Part shown: positions 25,041 through 37,362 of the stretch, one piece after another | How the letters are laid out: every line of letters starts with the position of its first letter | Position numbering within the stretch: the stretch's first letter is position 1 | From: Chondrilla cf. caribensis | Lineage: Eukaryota > Porifera > Demospongiae > Chondrillida > Chondrillidae | NCBI GenBank assembly: GCA_964020155.1 | Contig: OZ026570.1 | Location: forward strand, 2,665,779 to 2,729,778 | Reading direction: 5' to 3' | DNA length: 64,000 nt | Made by a program: the position numbers and the translations under genes | Notes under the pieces: model-generated | Databases searched by the model: none | Told to the model about the DNA's origin: nothing | What the model saw: only the letters and a program-made list of their open reading frames with translations

Positions 25041-25531
25041 ATGGAACAGAAAAATGGATGATGTTCAATTTCAATGTTTCAATTAACCCTGGATAAATAA
25101 TTTGGCTGGCCCTATCTAATGGGACAATTCGTTTCAATTCTGGCTCTTTTGTTTCCTGTATGAAGTGGCATTCACCATAATACAGTATACATACATTAAC
25201 ACCATGATATAAGCACATAATAATAATAATAATAAACGGCATCCGGAGAGCCAAGGTCTTTTGGCTTTCTATTACAGAGAATCTCCGTTGCAATCCAGAT
25301 TGGGAATGCCACCTCGGTGCTAGGGTCCCTCCCCGTAGCAGACAGTAATTTCTGTCCCCTTGATTAGTCTCTAGTTTGCATGCATCATATATATTTATTA
25401 TTATTATATTTATTTTAATTAATTGTTAAATTAAATATGTGTATTCTATTTAATCGTAAATATGTGTGATATTTAATTTATGTAACATGTATTTTACTTA
25501 ATTGTAAATGTACGTATATTTATCTTAATCA

Positions 25532-25532
25532 T

Positions 25533-25578
<46 letters not shown>
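25532..25578. repeat. (AAT)n microsatellite
   Basis: An uninterrupted ATA/ATT trinucleotide run within AT-rich spacer. Confidence 0.95.
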
Positions 25579-26039
25579 TCATTCATCCATGTACGTGTAT
25601 GTACCTATATATGTATATCAGATTCTATAAACAAGCAAACACAATACAAAATTCTGAATCAAAATTTTGTGCTGAAAGAGCTTTAACAATATGTTATAGG
25701 TGGATCCCACTGTACTCAAAAACATGTATGAGAGATTACATACATACTGCACAAAATTTACATGACTAGTACTATTCTCAATATCAGCCAGCACTGCGAC
25801 ATATTCCACATGCACTTGTCTAGGTCAATGGTGGAGAACAAAGCTGACATATGTATGTCTCAGCCACATCAGGGATCTCTGCAGCCTAAGACAATGTTTT
25901 ACACTGTTTACTCAGTCTAGTATGATGCTGTGACAGAAACGCATTTCAAAGCTATGACAGTATTCCAAAAAGTAATATAAATATCCATGAAGGAAGTGGA
26001 TGTGGTTATTACTCAGCTACTGTATATGAACATTATCGT

Positions 26040-26090
<51 letters not shown>
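26040..26090. repeat. (CA)n microsatellite
   Basis: A pure CA run inside the degraded M8 region; the homologous position in M8-B (about 31927) also carries a CA run. Confidence 0.95.
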
Positions 26091-26092
<2 letters not shown>

Positions 26093-26888
26093 GGTCTGCA
26101 TGTGTGCAATAAATGTGACTATTGTCGTGTACTGTGTGTGTTCAGTACATAATTAAATTAAGTGGGGTATACACACTACATGTGTATATGATGTGTAACA
26201 ATGGCTGCCCCATACGCCATTCCATAATTGGGCCTGTGGGTAACACTAAACTCAAGGCCTTATTGCATAATTGTTATTGAGTATTGCACAATCACACTTG
26301 CCAGATTTGACTGTGAAGTCAGCACATTCTATTTACATACGATATTCCATTCTAACCTCAATACTTATTAAATTGTACTTAAGAGTGGCAATTTTATGCT
26401 GATGAGCACATTCCCATACTGGGCACCAATTTTCCCAGAATATATTATAGAATCAGTCCAAGATAGACTAAGCCAAAATGGCTGCTGGTAACTTACAGAG
26501 TAAATGCCATACAAATAATTGGTGCATACACTATGTGTATAAGAGTTCCACACCCCTATAGTTATCCTATAGAACAACAACATAAGTATTTCCAATATAA
26601 ATTCCACATATCAGTATACCACTTCATCTGGTATATTATGTCAGGGATTTAAGTGCATCTCCTGCAAGTACGAATCTACGTACATACAAACAACTCTTAA
26701 TATGGGCAATTAATAATTATAATATCAATTCATCATTAAATGATGAGCACTATAATCATTCCATTAACTGATGAGCATTACAAAAAACAGTTTACAAAAT
26801 ACACTTCTCTACAAGTATTTCAGCCTATAAAAGGACGTAATATACATACAAGAATAAGGATTACTGAATACACACAGTTAGTAAATAA

Positions 26889-27240
26889 TAGTGTTGCACC
26901 GATAATCGGATCGGCTATCGGATATCGTCCGATTATAGGCATTGTCATGCATATCGGCATATCGGGTGCATATCCTTACCGATCTTTTTTTCTTTTTTTT
27001 TGGATTTCGTTGTATTTTCCAAGCATCTAGTATACAGTCAGACCTCTTCACAACATCACCCTTGGTAGTGCTCCCATACATCAGTATTCAGTCTGACCTC
27101 TTCACAACATCACCCTTGGTAGTGCTCCCATACACTAGCATAATTTTATTATCGGATCGGCTAAATACATCGGCTACTGCTTGCTAGTAAGTATCGGCAA
27201 ATGGGATTACCGGTAAAAAAAACATATCGGTGCAACACTA
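26889..27240. mobile_element. hAT-type mini-transposon with 8-bp target duplication
   Basis: The ends are TAGTGTTGCACCGATA and its inverted copy TATCGGTGCAACACTA. The flanks are GTAAATAA (26881-26888) and GTAGATAA (27241-27248), an 8-bp duplication with one mismatch, as made by hAT transposases. About 352 bp and non-coding. It contains a direct repeat of about 55 bp ('cagtctgacctcttcacaac...tagtgctcccatacat', at about 27037-27085 and 27090-27136). It sits about 20 bp 3' of the FUT-D stop codon. Confidence 0.85.
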
Positions 27241-27262
27241 GTAGATAATAATATACAAGTCC

Positions 27263-28645
27263 TTAATTTCTAATTTTTATTCTCTTTCGCATTAAACCTT
27301 TAAGTTTAAGGTCACATCTCACAACATTGTTGTTTGAGATAGATCCCAAGTATATCCCAATTTTGCTGAATTGACTTATTCCTTTGACAACCACTGTTGC
27401 CTTGGAGATGAGATAGAGATCGCTTATCACATCTAGAATTTTGTTGATGTTTTTTTCACTTTCTTTCAAATTCATATGTCTACTGGAATGCCAGAAACTA
27501 GAGTTGGAAGATATTACTCTGCTCAATGGATAATTGTGGGAAATCCACTCCAGGCAATCTGATGAGTCACTAATCAACAGTAGTGGTCTGTCAATGCTGT
27601 GGCTTTCTACCGCCCTTTGCCCACAATCAATGAAAGCTTTCCAAGAGGTACGGTCACTTTGATGGCGTCCTAATTTTGCAAACATTTCCCTATTTGCGTT
27701 TTCTTCCAATGCTGTTCTGATGTGGACTGCTACAAATGGGTTGTGCAAGAATCCTATTTCTTTCAATCTCTTCTCTCCTCTCTCAACTACACTGTCACTA
27801 AATTTATACATCAATCTGCTAATGATACCATAGATAAAGTGCAAGACTCTTTGCTGTTCAAGGTATTTGTCTCTTTTGACCTCTTTACAAAAATAGGCAA
27901 CATGTTGAAGATCCATATGTATGCCAATTCGGCGAGGGGGCTTACAAAGCACTTGTGGAATGAATACCCTGTCATAGTACACATGTTTGTATTGTGTACT
28001 ATATGCATAACGTACTACATCACCCTTAGGAGCATGTGCACAGTTGGCACACAATTTGGGTTTGAATAACTCGGAACTTAAAGGTGGATCCATTTTCCAG
28101 TTTAACACATTTGGTACAAAGACTTCCACCCACTTATCAGATCTCCTAAAGTTACTGGACCACTCCACAGTGAAGAATCGCTCTGTCAACATTGCAAGAA
28201 AGAATCCTATGAATGTTTTCTCAAATTGGCTACCATAGCCAGTACAATGATCGTCACACCAGTAAGATAACGTTCTGAGATCCACAAGTACTGATTCGAT
28301 GTTGCTACCCATTCTAAGATCCTCTTTTATCATGTGGTGAGTTCTGTTATGCCAGGCAACATACAGTCTTATCTTGTCAAACAGCTCCCTCCATGCTGAT
28401 GGATACTCTGATACGTAAGCAATACATTCATTCTCAGTGTTAATGTCAACATACACCCCACCATAGAAGAGTATCTGTCGGCAAATCTTTGTAGCTTCCA
28501 ACGCCGTAACATTTTTGAGAGTTTCCGCTGCTTCAGGACTTCCTAGACTCGGAAAGAGCTTCACGTCGACCACTAGGATAGACAAGGTAGTTACTCCCAC
28601 CATGGCGATCGCTAGCAAAAGTAATAGTCGAATCTTTGTCAACAT
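27263..28645 (-). CDS. FUT-D: fucosyltransferase-like type II membrane protein, 460 aa, intronless
   Basis: A complete frame starting MLTKIR with a strong membrane segment (LLLLLAIAMVGVTTLSILVV). It is shorter than FUT-B/C mainly because about 30 residues of the stem between the membrane anchor and ENVTA-like text are absent. The conserved core is kept: CDDHCTGYGSQFEKTF, VAVHIRTALEE, LLLISDSSDCLEW, SDLYLISKATVVVKG. It is the most diverged copy and is about 1.9 kb downstream of the M8-B stop on the same strand. A palindromic mini-element abuts the start codon and a hAT mini-element abuts the stop. Catalytic role inferred from family-like motifs; acceptor unknown. Confidence 0.77.
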   Translation of the reverse strand: MLTKIRLLLLLAIAMVGVTTLSILVVDVKLFPSLGSPEAAETLKNVTALEATKICRQILFYGGVYVDINTENECIAYVSEYPSAWRELFDKIRLYVAWHNRTHHMIKEDLRMGSNIESVLVDLRTLSYWCDDHCTGYGSQFEKTFIGFFLAMLTERFFTVEWSSNFRRSDKWVEVFVPNVLNWKMDPPLSSELFKPKLCANCAHAPKGDVVRYAYSTQYKHVYYDRVFIPQVLCKPPRRIGIHMDLQHVAYFCKEVKRDKYLEQQRVLHFIYGIISRLMYKFSDSVVERGEKRLKEIGFLHNPFVAVHIRTALEENANREMFAKLGRHQSDRTSWKAFIDCGQRAVESHSIDRPLLLISDSSDCLEWISHNYPLSRVISSNSSFWHSSRHMNLKESEKNINKILDVISDLYLISKATVVVKGISQFSKIGIYLGSISNNNVVRCDLKLKGLMRKRIKIRN

Positions 28646-28654
28646 ATCAGCATA

Positions 28655-28775
28655 AGGAAAAAAAGACCTTCGTATACTGTAATAGCAGAGCCACGTATAA
28701 AATTTAATATTATATGATATACACGTAGCTCTGCTATAAATTATTATTATTAGGCGACCGCAATCTTTCTTTCTA
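28655..28775. mobile_element. Diverged copy of the palindromic mini-transposon next to FUT-D
   Basis: The nested hairpin 'gcagagccacgtataa...ttatatgatatacacgtagctctgc' is clear and the outer arms are decayed. It begins about 10 bp upstream of the FUT-D start codon, so it must contribute 5' leader or promoter sequence there. Confidence 0.6.
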
Positions 28776-29067
28776 AACGCCTCCGGCGTGAAAGCCAGTC
28801 GAGCAGTGCTAGAGATGATTTGCGCAACTCAGTATTGACGAATCAGGTGCGATTGCCGAATATCTCGGCACTACTGATTGAAAAATGTGTTGGCCGAGGA
28901 GGGTCACACCGTAGACAAGTCTATGGTATGGTCACACGGGCCAACCTTGCACAAGCAGACCCTTCTCGGCCACCATAAAGGTGTTAGATTACACAACGAT
29001 CCAATCTATAATACTATAATACTACAACCATATATACTACTATTATATAATTGAATTGAATTGAATA

Positions 29068-29335
29068 CTATTAGCTTCTCTTCAGTTTGGATGTGAATGT
29101 CCTCCAGGACCTTTCCCTTCCAAGTGTGTGGTTCCATCTCCCTAACCTTTGCACCTTAAGCTTCAGAGTCAACATGGAGCTTTGCCTCCCATGCATGGAC
29201 TGGTATACCGATGTATCCCCATTATTCACAGCCTGCTTGTTTTCAGCTATTCTCTACAACTAGCTTAAAGTTCTTTGAATTCCCACTCTCCTATGTGTAT
29301 CGTTTGTCACAATCTCTAAATGGGATCTCAATTGT
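29068..29335 (-). pseudogene. Penelope-like fragment upstream of FUT-D
   Basis: A diverged copy of the GIY-YIG end of the 13522-14020 fragment ('cttctcttcagtttggatg', 'tcctccaggacctttc'). It lies in the same position relative to a FUT start and the palindromic mini-element, so the ancestral repeat unit already had this order. Confidence 0.6.
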
Positions 29336-30533
29336 GTTACTGTTAGGGTCATTTGTAGGGCTTCTGTAGGCAATAGTTGATGAGTCTCATTGGGTATATA
29401 GCTAGCGCTATTGGCAAGAAAGATATCCCTAAGGTTTTTGACTTCCTCATCTTGGTATTGCTCATCACAGACTTTGTCAGCAGAATTATTATAAGCAAAA
29501 AAAGAGTCACCCAGGTATATAAGTTATGTATATATGTAAGAGTCACCCAGGTACGTATATAATTTATGTACACACACATATAATATGTTATATATATATA
29601 CGTGAGGGGCACCACCCTGGGGGTTCAAGTTCTTAAACTATAGCTATAGCTGGCTATATATTGTTGCTGGTAACTACTAGGTGTAGTTTCATATCCACAC
29701 CTTCATCTTCAGCTTACAACGGAAATCATTTGAGGATTCAATGACAACTCAACAATAATAATAAATAAATACACACCTTGTTGAATCGCTAAGTTGATAA
29801 CTCGAAAATAATAACAGTTCATATACATATTATTATCTATTCCTATGTTGCTATCATCTATACAAAATGTATTTATTTGGAAAGAAAATACCTATAACAT
29901 AGTGACTACATCACCAGTTGGCTTCCTACAGTAACTACAATGCATCAGTATTCTTCACCATTTCAGTTGCAACTACATCAGAGCCAGGATTATAGCTGCA
30001 TCAGGAAAAAGGAGTGTCAAAGTATCAACATTGAGTTATTGTAAAAGCCAATAAGTTTAGTGGAGTTTACTGAAAGTTTGTAGGTCTGCACACCACAAAC
30101 CTCCAGACAAACACATAACAGCATTCAAGCTATTACATACAGATTCACTCTGTATTCAATATACTATCACGCTGATACCTAGTTCAAACTGCTATACCTT
30201 CACTTGCACTACTGTCATTGCATACCTGAAGCACATGTAACAGTACTACATTCGAGTAGACACCAATTTGAATGCTTAAAGAATTGATTATATATTGAAT
30301 ATACTGTAGTATTTCACAATTTGATGTGAGTATTGCATTACACTATACATACATATGTATATCCCATATCTGAGAAAAACAATAATGATATCAGAAAATG
30401 TAGAATTGTGTGTTATTTGATAACTGAAATTATCTGAATCGATATTATACTAATTGAAAGCTTGCTTAAGAAATTACAGTTTCAAATCCCCCTTTTAGCC
30501 TCAGTCTAGTGTTTACAGCTTGGACTGTGTCAC

Positions 30534-31950
30534 TTACGCTGACATCTTAAGCTCCTCTGTTTTCTTTTTCTTGCTACCCTTCCAGGACAAGATAATAGCC
30601 ACTACTGCTGACACCACAGCAATAATTCCTGATACTCCCGAGAGACAGAACAACACAATCGATGCTATTCTGGCTCCTTTGTTTCCTGTATGAAATGACA
30701 TCCCCATATATTATACAGTATACGTACATTTAAGCCATAATAAGCACATAATATTCATCCATGCGCGTGTACGTCAAAGGTGTCGGAAGTATTTAGAAAG
30801 TGGGGAGGCCACACTATCGTCTGAGGCTTAATGCAGATGTGGTTGTACACCCAAGGTCTTTGCACGCGAAGTAGAATAACGTATACAGTGAAACCTCTGT
30901 ATAAAGGGCACATTGGGACCAGCTAATTTGTCCTCTCTAGAGAGGTGAAAAATGTATTACTACCATAGGATAGCCCATTTATGGTGCTTCCAAAATTGTC
31001 CTTTATAGGGAGTATCCTTAAATAGAGATTCCACTGTACAAGGGCACAGAAGATATTTTGTTACAAGAAAAAATGGTGGCCACAGAGGTGGAATAGATAA
31101 AAATCTAAAAACTTTGATAGTTATTCTCTCTGTTAGCAATGGCCAATTAACAAAAAAAGCCATTTAGGATATAAATAGTACGGTTTTGGTTATGTAATTA
31201 CTTTTTCTGTGAAATTAAATTAAAAATAGCTACTTGTGACGTACTAAAAAGTGGGTTGTCCAAAGTCGCCCCAGTCGCCTCTATTTTGATGTCACTGTAT
31301 GTACGTATATGCATAAACATTTTGAACACAAACACCATACAAAATTCAAAATCAAAATTTTGTGCTGAAGATCTTTGACAATGAGAGCTTACATATAAAG
31401 CATATCTCTACTGCACCAAAAATTGCATGAATATCGTAAATAATACCTAGGACTGTGACACATTTACCACACCCACCCACATGTCCAGGTCAATGGGGTG
31501 TGTTGGGGTTAGGTTCTTGCAATCAGTAACTACACATACCTGTGGAGTCAGCTACAGATGGACCAGAAGCAGTGGTGGATGGACTTGGAGTAGGTGACAT
31601 ACTCAAAGTAGCAGTGGATGGTACCAGGGTAGTAGGTGGAGCACAGGCTTTTAGATTATCCTGGATACAGTGGAGAGTAAAGATGACATATGTATGTCTC
31701 GGCCACAGGGATTCCTGTAGCAGCTCAAATGTTATATAAAACACCTGCCTAGAACTATATTTTATACTGTTTACTCAGTGTAGTATGCTGTGACAGAAAT
31801 GCATTTCAAAGCTATAAGAGTGTTCCAAATAGCGATGTAAATATCCATGAAGGATCTGGCTGTGGTTGATACTTATCCACTGTATGAACATTATTGTATG
31901 CATACAAATAGCACATGCACGCATGCACACACACGCACACACACGCACAC

Positions 31951-32005
<55 letters not shown>

Positions 32006-35000
32006 CGTGTGCACGCACACACACGCACATGGGCACACACATGGACACTCACACACACATGCACATGCACATGCAGCTGGACACACACATGCAAACGTAC
32101 ACACACACTTACCCAACACAAATCCTCACATGGTGGACATACAATGGTGATGATATTGACTACATTGGGATAATCCACTTGTGGAATGTATATCTAACGA
32201 TTGAAGATGTTAAATAGAATAATAGAATTAATGAATTACTGTAGAATATAATATAAATTAAATACTAAGCTAAGCCTATGTAATTTTACATAGTAGCTAA
32301 ATTTATTGTACGGAAATACATCAGTAATGATACTTAGAAATCAAACAATGGTAGATAAGTATTGGCCAACCTCCCTTCCACTGGTACAGGTGTAGTTAGT
32401 TCCCATAACAGACACAATAGGACCTTGTACTTCATCACAGTAAACCTTGAGAAAGACAAAACACCTCTATTATGATACGTGCATTTAGTATAGGAAATAA
32501 AGAGTGAGAGTGAGAGAGACTGAATAGTAAATTGTGTGTGTGGGGAGGGGAGGGAGAGAAATATACTAAATAGGCTGTAAGAGAGGACAGTAAGCTGTGG
32601 ATGAAATTATTATACAGTGTTTGAACAGTCACTACAAAGAGCTGCTAATTAATACAATTATGGCAATGTGTCTGTACAGTTACCCCCCATAGTCTGCATG
32701 GTGGGAGATATATCCCATGTTGTTCCATCTACATAGCAGTACACCTCAAGTGTAGAAGAAAAGAAACTCAACACACATGCACAAAAGCACACACATGCAC
32801 ACACACGCACACACACATGCACACACACACGCACACACACACAGACACACACACACACACACACACACACACCTCATAGCAGGCTCCTCCATATATGGGT
32901 CCAACTGGGTCATTGTTGAAAATCCAATTACCATCAATTCTGAAGTCCACACATCTGGAATTTGGTCCATGAGTCTCAGCAAATGCATTCATAGCTGTAT
33001 AAAATAGAAAATAAATCCCATCGAGTGCTACAATCTCTCTCTGAAGTGCCCCACAACTGATACATCAGTGAAGGACCTTAACTCACTCAGGTTTGCAGCC
33101 CTTGGTCTCTTACAGCTGATGTATCCCTAAGAAATCATAAAACAGACACAGCAGATACTTAACAATACAAATAAGGGTACTATAACCAAATTTAAAGAAT
33201 GATACATGCATTAAAAAACTTATCAAACCACCAGAAATTATGTACATGTTGGTTAATGTAATCAAACTAACTACAGGCCACAAAACTTCTTGTTGTCAGC
33301 AGAACTAGTGTCCATTCATGGTTGCCATGGTGACCATTCTCCATCTTGCCAGCAATCCAAGCAGCAGGAGCACTAGACAGCTGTTTCATACATGCTCACT
33401 TACTGCTTGGATTGCTTCCTCTTTTATACTTACCATTCACCACAAGATAAAACTTGTGGTTCAGATACCGTCAACAACTGATAGAGATTGTAACCTGTTT
33501 AATGGCTGAGGGGGGGTTAGTCTACAGTATTCTGTTGTGGTTCATTGCCACAGGGATTCCATTTTAACCAACATGCAGGCATTGGCTGAAGAATCCATTC
33601 ACTATTTACATGTTGTACTCGCCCATACCCATGGGATACTACAGAATTGCAAATTTGTTTGAGGTTTATTTTTAGCGTGATTGGTATGAAAATACATTGT
33701 GTAGACGAAATTAACCAACATTGCACACATAAATACTACATACAATACATAATAGCGACCGAGATGATGAAGAATTCATCAGCTACTTGGTGATACTATT
33801 TCTTTATAGTTGTAGGACTATTGTTTAACACGTCTATAGCGATATTCAAACAATTCTTTTCACAAATTAATCTTTCGTGCAACGTTTCACCCATCACGGG
33901 CTTCTTCAGGCACATACAATACAAAACTCAAATCATCACTATGGACGTGTTAAACAATAGTCCTACAACTACGGTATAACCGGAAATATTGGCGGTCATT
34001 TTATTTCGGCGGTTTGACCGACTACCGCCAACATAATATTCGCCAAAATAATAGCACCTGTGCCGAACGTCATGATTACATCACAATAAAGTGACGTAAT
34101 CCTGACGTTGCTTTCTGCCAATATTTCTGGTTATACGATATAAGGAAATGCAACCAACATGTCTAACAACTTTCCCATGTTTAGCTACTTGGTATAGCAA
34201 TGATGAGGAACTTACATCAACATAAGGGCAAGAATCAGAAAAAGTGTCAACTCCACTCACTTCTGGATCGGGGAAATACTACAAAAAACAAACATGCAGT
34301 AAGTGGCACAAAAAGCATGGTGCTTAGATTGTGATATGAAATGCTCTTAATTACATTGACCTAGAATGACCCAATTATAAACTAACAACTAACACAATAT
34401 TTTACTATTGCATCATCATTTATGTTATACATCGTAAATTCAGAAAATCTGTATGAAATTGATTAAGAGAAATTCATATTTATAATTTAACGAGAAATAT
34501 TTTGACATGAACACTGTCTTCAAAAATACCATCAGCTCTCTGAAATATCATAATTATTCTGACATATCAAGTGGAGCCAGGGAAGCAATAAGTGAGACGT
34601 AGTGAGATAGCCTCTGATTGACCAACATGCACTGCTAAACAGGTGAAATACATACATTGGCACTTGTCATGAACAAACCCTGGAGTGAGTGAACACCAGT
34701 CTTATAAAATCCTATTTTCAACAACGGATGGTAAAAATTGTGTTCCCTTTCAATGCTACACGGTATTACATAACACAATCTATTACTTAATCGAGTATTT
34801 ACGAGGTGATAATTTATGACAAGGACATTTAATGTGGTAGATACAAATTGAATTATATATAATATCATGCTGCACACTGCCGAAGGAACTGAAAAGACAC
34901 ATCATACACATTTACCTGGAATTCTGGATCAAATGGTGATGTACGGTTGAATGCACCACAAATCCCAAGAGAGCCTCTGTCGTAATGACATGAGGAATTA

Positions 35001-37295
35001 AGACCACGTTCTCTGAAATCTATGTTCCCATTCAGAACTACATCGATAATGTCAAAAACTGATTGAACTGGTCCCTCACAGAAGAGTGGATGCAGTGAGT
35101 AATCCCTGGAGGAAAGGAGTGAATTAGAATGCAGTATCATAATGATGTCTCATCTCCTTAAGTTATTAATGATGCATCACCCTTTCTGTCACCACCAACA
35201 TCAGCAACAGTGAATAATGGAGCAATAACAAAATCGCCATCCCATGACACAAGCTAGTCATGTCACTTCCGTCATGGGATGTGCAGCTATACAGTCACAC
35301 TTTCAATCAATCACCTCGGGCTGATGCCCTCGGTAATTAATTGAGAGTGTGACTGTATTAGCTGCACATCCCGTGTGGAAGGGACATAACTAATACTTAC
35401 ATCATCACAGTACATTATATAGTGATTGCACAGTCAATTGGAGATACTGCATGTACCAATTAAAGATATCAAATATCAGATATCATTGCATCACTTGATA
35501 TTAATTCATACATCGCCTACTCATACCAAAAAGTCAGACACTTGTATTTAATAACGCACACACTCTTTGTAGTCATACCACTGCAATAATATACATAGTG
35601 ACATTATAATTAGTATTAAATAGGAATAAAAATGGCACTTGGATTATCATTCATTGAGTAGCATAGACCAAGGTTATCTGTTTCGTCAGCAAATATTGAA
35701 TCCGCTACCAGGGAACTCTCAAAGTTTGCAGAGTATGGAATAACTGAGAAGATTTTCATACCATTTCATTACTAAATAACAGAGAATTAGTAGGAAACAT
35801 CTGACCCCATATGTCTTGTGTATCAATGATTTTCAAGACACCGGAGATTGGTGGCTTGTTGTATGAGTGCAGACCAGTATTATCCCAACATTTACCACAG
35901 GGAGGTCTCTTGCAGTATCATACATACTTGATATGTTCTCGAGTGTGGTGGGATAAATTTTCGTGTATCCTACATTTGCAAAAATTCCCCCAAAAAAGTA
36001 GTTCTGTGAAAATTACAGAGAGTGCGATATGTCTTTGCTGTCAGTGCACAGAATTTCTATGACACTAGAGATATTATGTCCTTATTCTACAAACAACAAT
36101 TCCTGTCCTAAATAAAAAGCAGGGGGCATGTCTTTGCTCTTGTATTACACAACGATTGACTATGCACAATTTCACCTGACATCAATTTTCGCTTGTTAAT
36201 AACATGTAGGCAAAACCTTTTTACTCACAGCAAGTAACAATATCACTCACTCAAGTAATGATACCAAACACATGTAACGATTTTACTAGTACAAGTATGA
36301 TTCATGGATAGTACTTCACACTCATGGATCAACGCTCATGTACTATGTCTACACATCTTAAATCCCCTGTGGATGTCCCAGAATGGCATAATGCTCAATA
36401 ACTGAACAAAACGTAATAGGCCATGACAAAGGTATCAAACCATATGCATACCATTGGAAAATGAACATTTACAAATGACGTTAAAGGGAATTAACTCACT
36501 CTGTCAGACATCCGTCATCCACAAAATCACATCCCTGGTTCATTCCCCATCTAAATGGATCTGCTACATCATAGTTGGGTATGTACCACCTGAACAGTAA
36601 GGGACAGACTGGAGCATGCTGTACATGTCTGATATAGCAAAGAATAACTCACCCACTGTCCTCATAGAGAGCAAGTGTGAATCTTGAAATTGGGGCATTT
36701 GAGGCTCCAATACTGCCAGTCATCAGCTCGTTCTACACAGCAGGGAGAATAACCTCATAGCTACACATTGTATACAATTGAACATCTGTTCACATATAGT
36801 GTACGTACATTGAACACTCTTTGTTCAAAGTGGACACCTCCTGTACCTTGCCTAGGGAAATCTTCTATAGGAACTCCAGAGAATGACTGACAGCCATAGA
36901 AATTCCTCCCTTCGCGCTGTAGAGGACAACACAGAGACCAATGCAATGTGTCACTACTACTACCCGATATTCGTGTAGACCTCATTCGCATGGAATGTAT
37001 GTGAAGGTGTTTTCAAGTGAACAGCTAACATCATCCTCCCTTCCACTTGCATTCTGGTAGACCAACACCTGACAACAACAAGCCCAAATGCACAAATTGT
37101 TCAACTACTTTTTTCCTCCGAGCGTCCATGTTTAATATTTTGGGGTCAATAATGAAATCATCATTGGGGTTTCGTTTGGATGGGAAAAGGGGGCATTTGT
37201 CCTCACACACACAAAACAACAAAAGAACAGGCAGACACACCTACATGCACACACATGCACATGTCATTTTACGCTTTTATAATCATGTGCACACC

Positions 37296-37362
<67 letters not shown>

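Larger units (their letters stand above)
25130..26660 (-). pseudogene. Degraded M8 3' region between FUT-C and FUT-D
   Basis: Noncoding parts match M8-B introns. 25133-25240 matches the boundary and intron upstream of the membrane exon (30665-30770). 25640-25990 matches 31310-31830 ('aaattttgtgctgaa', 'gacatatgtatgtct', 'tttactcagt'). 26630-26660 resembles 50026-50060. Exon sequence itself is gone or unreadable. It marks another former M8 copy. Confidence 0.6.
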
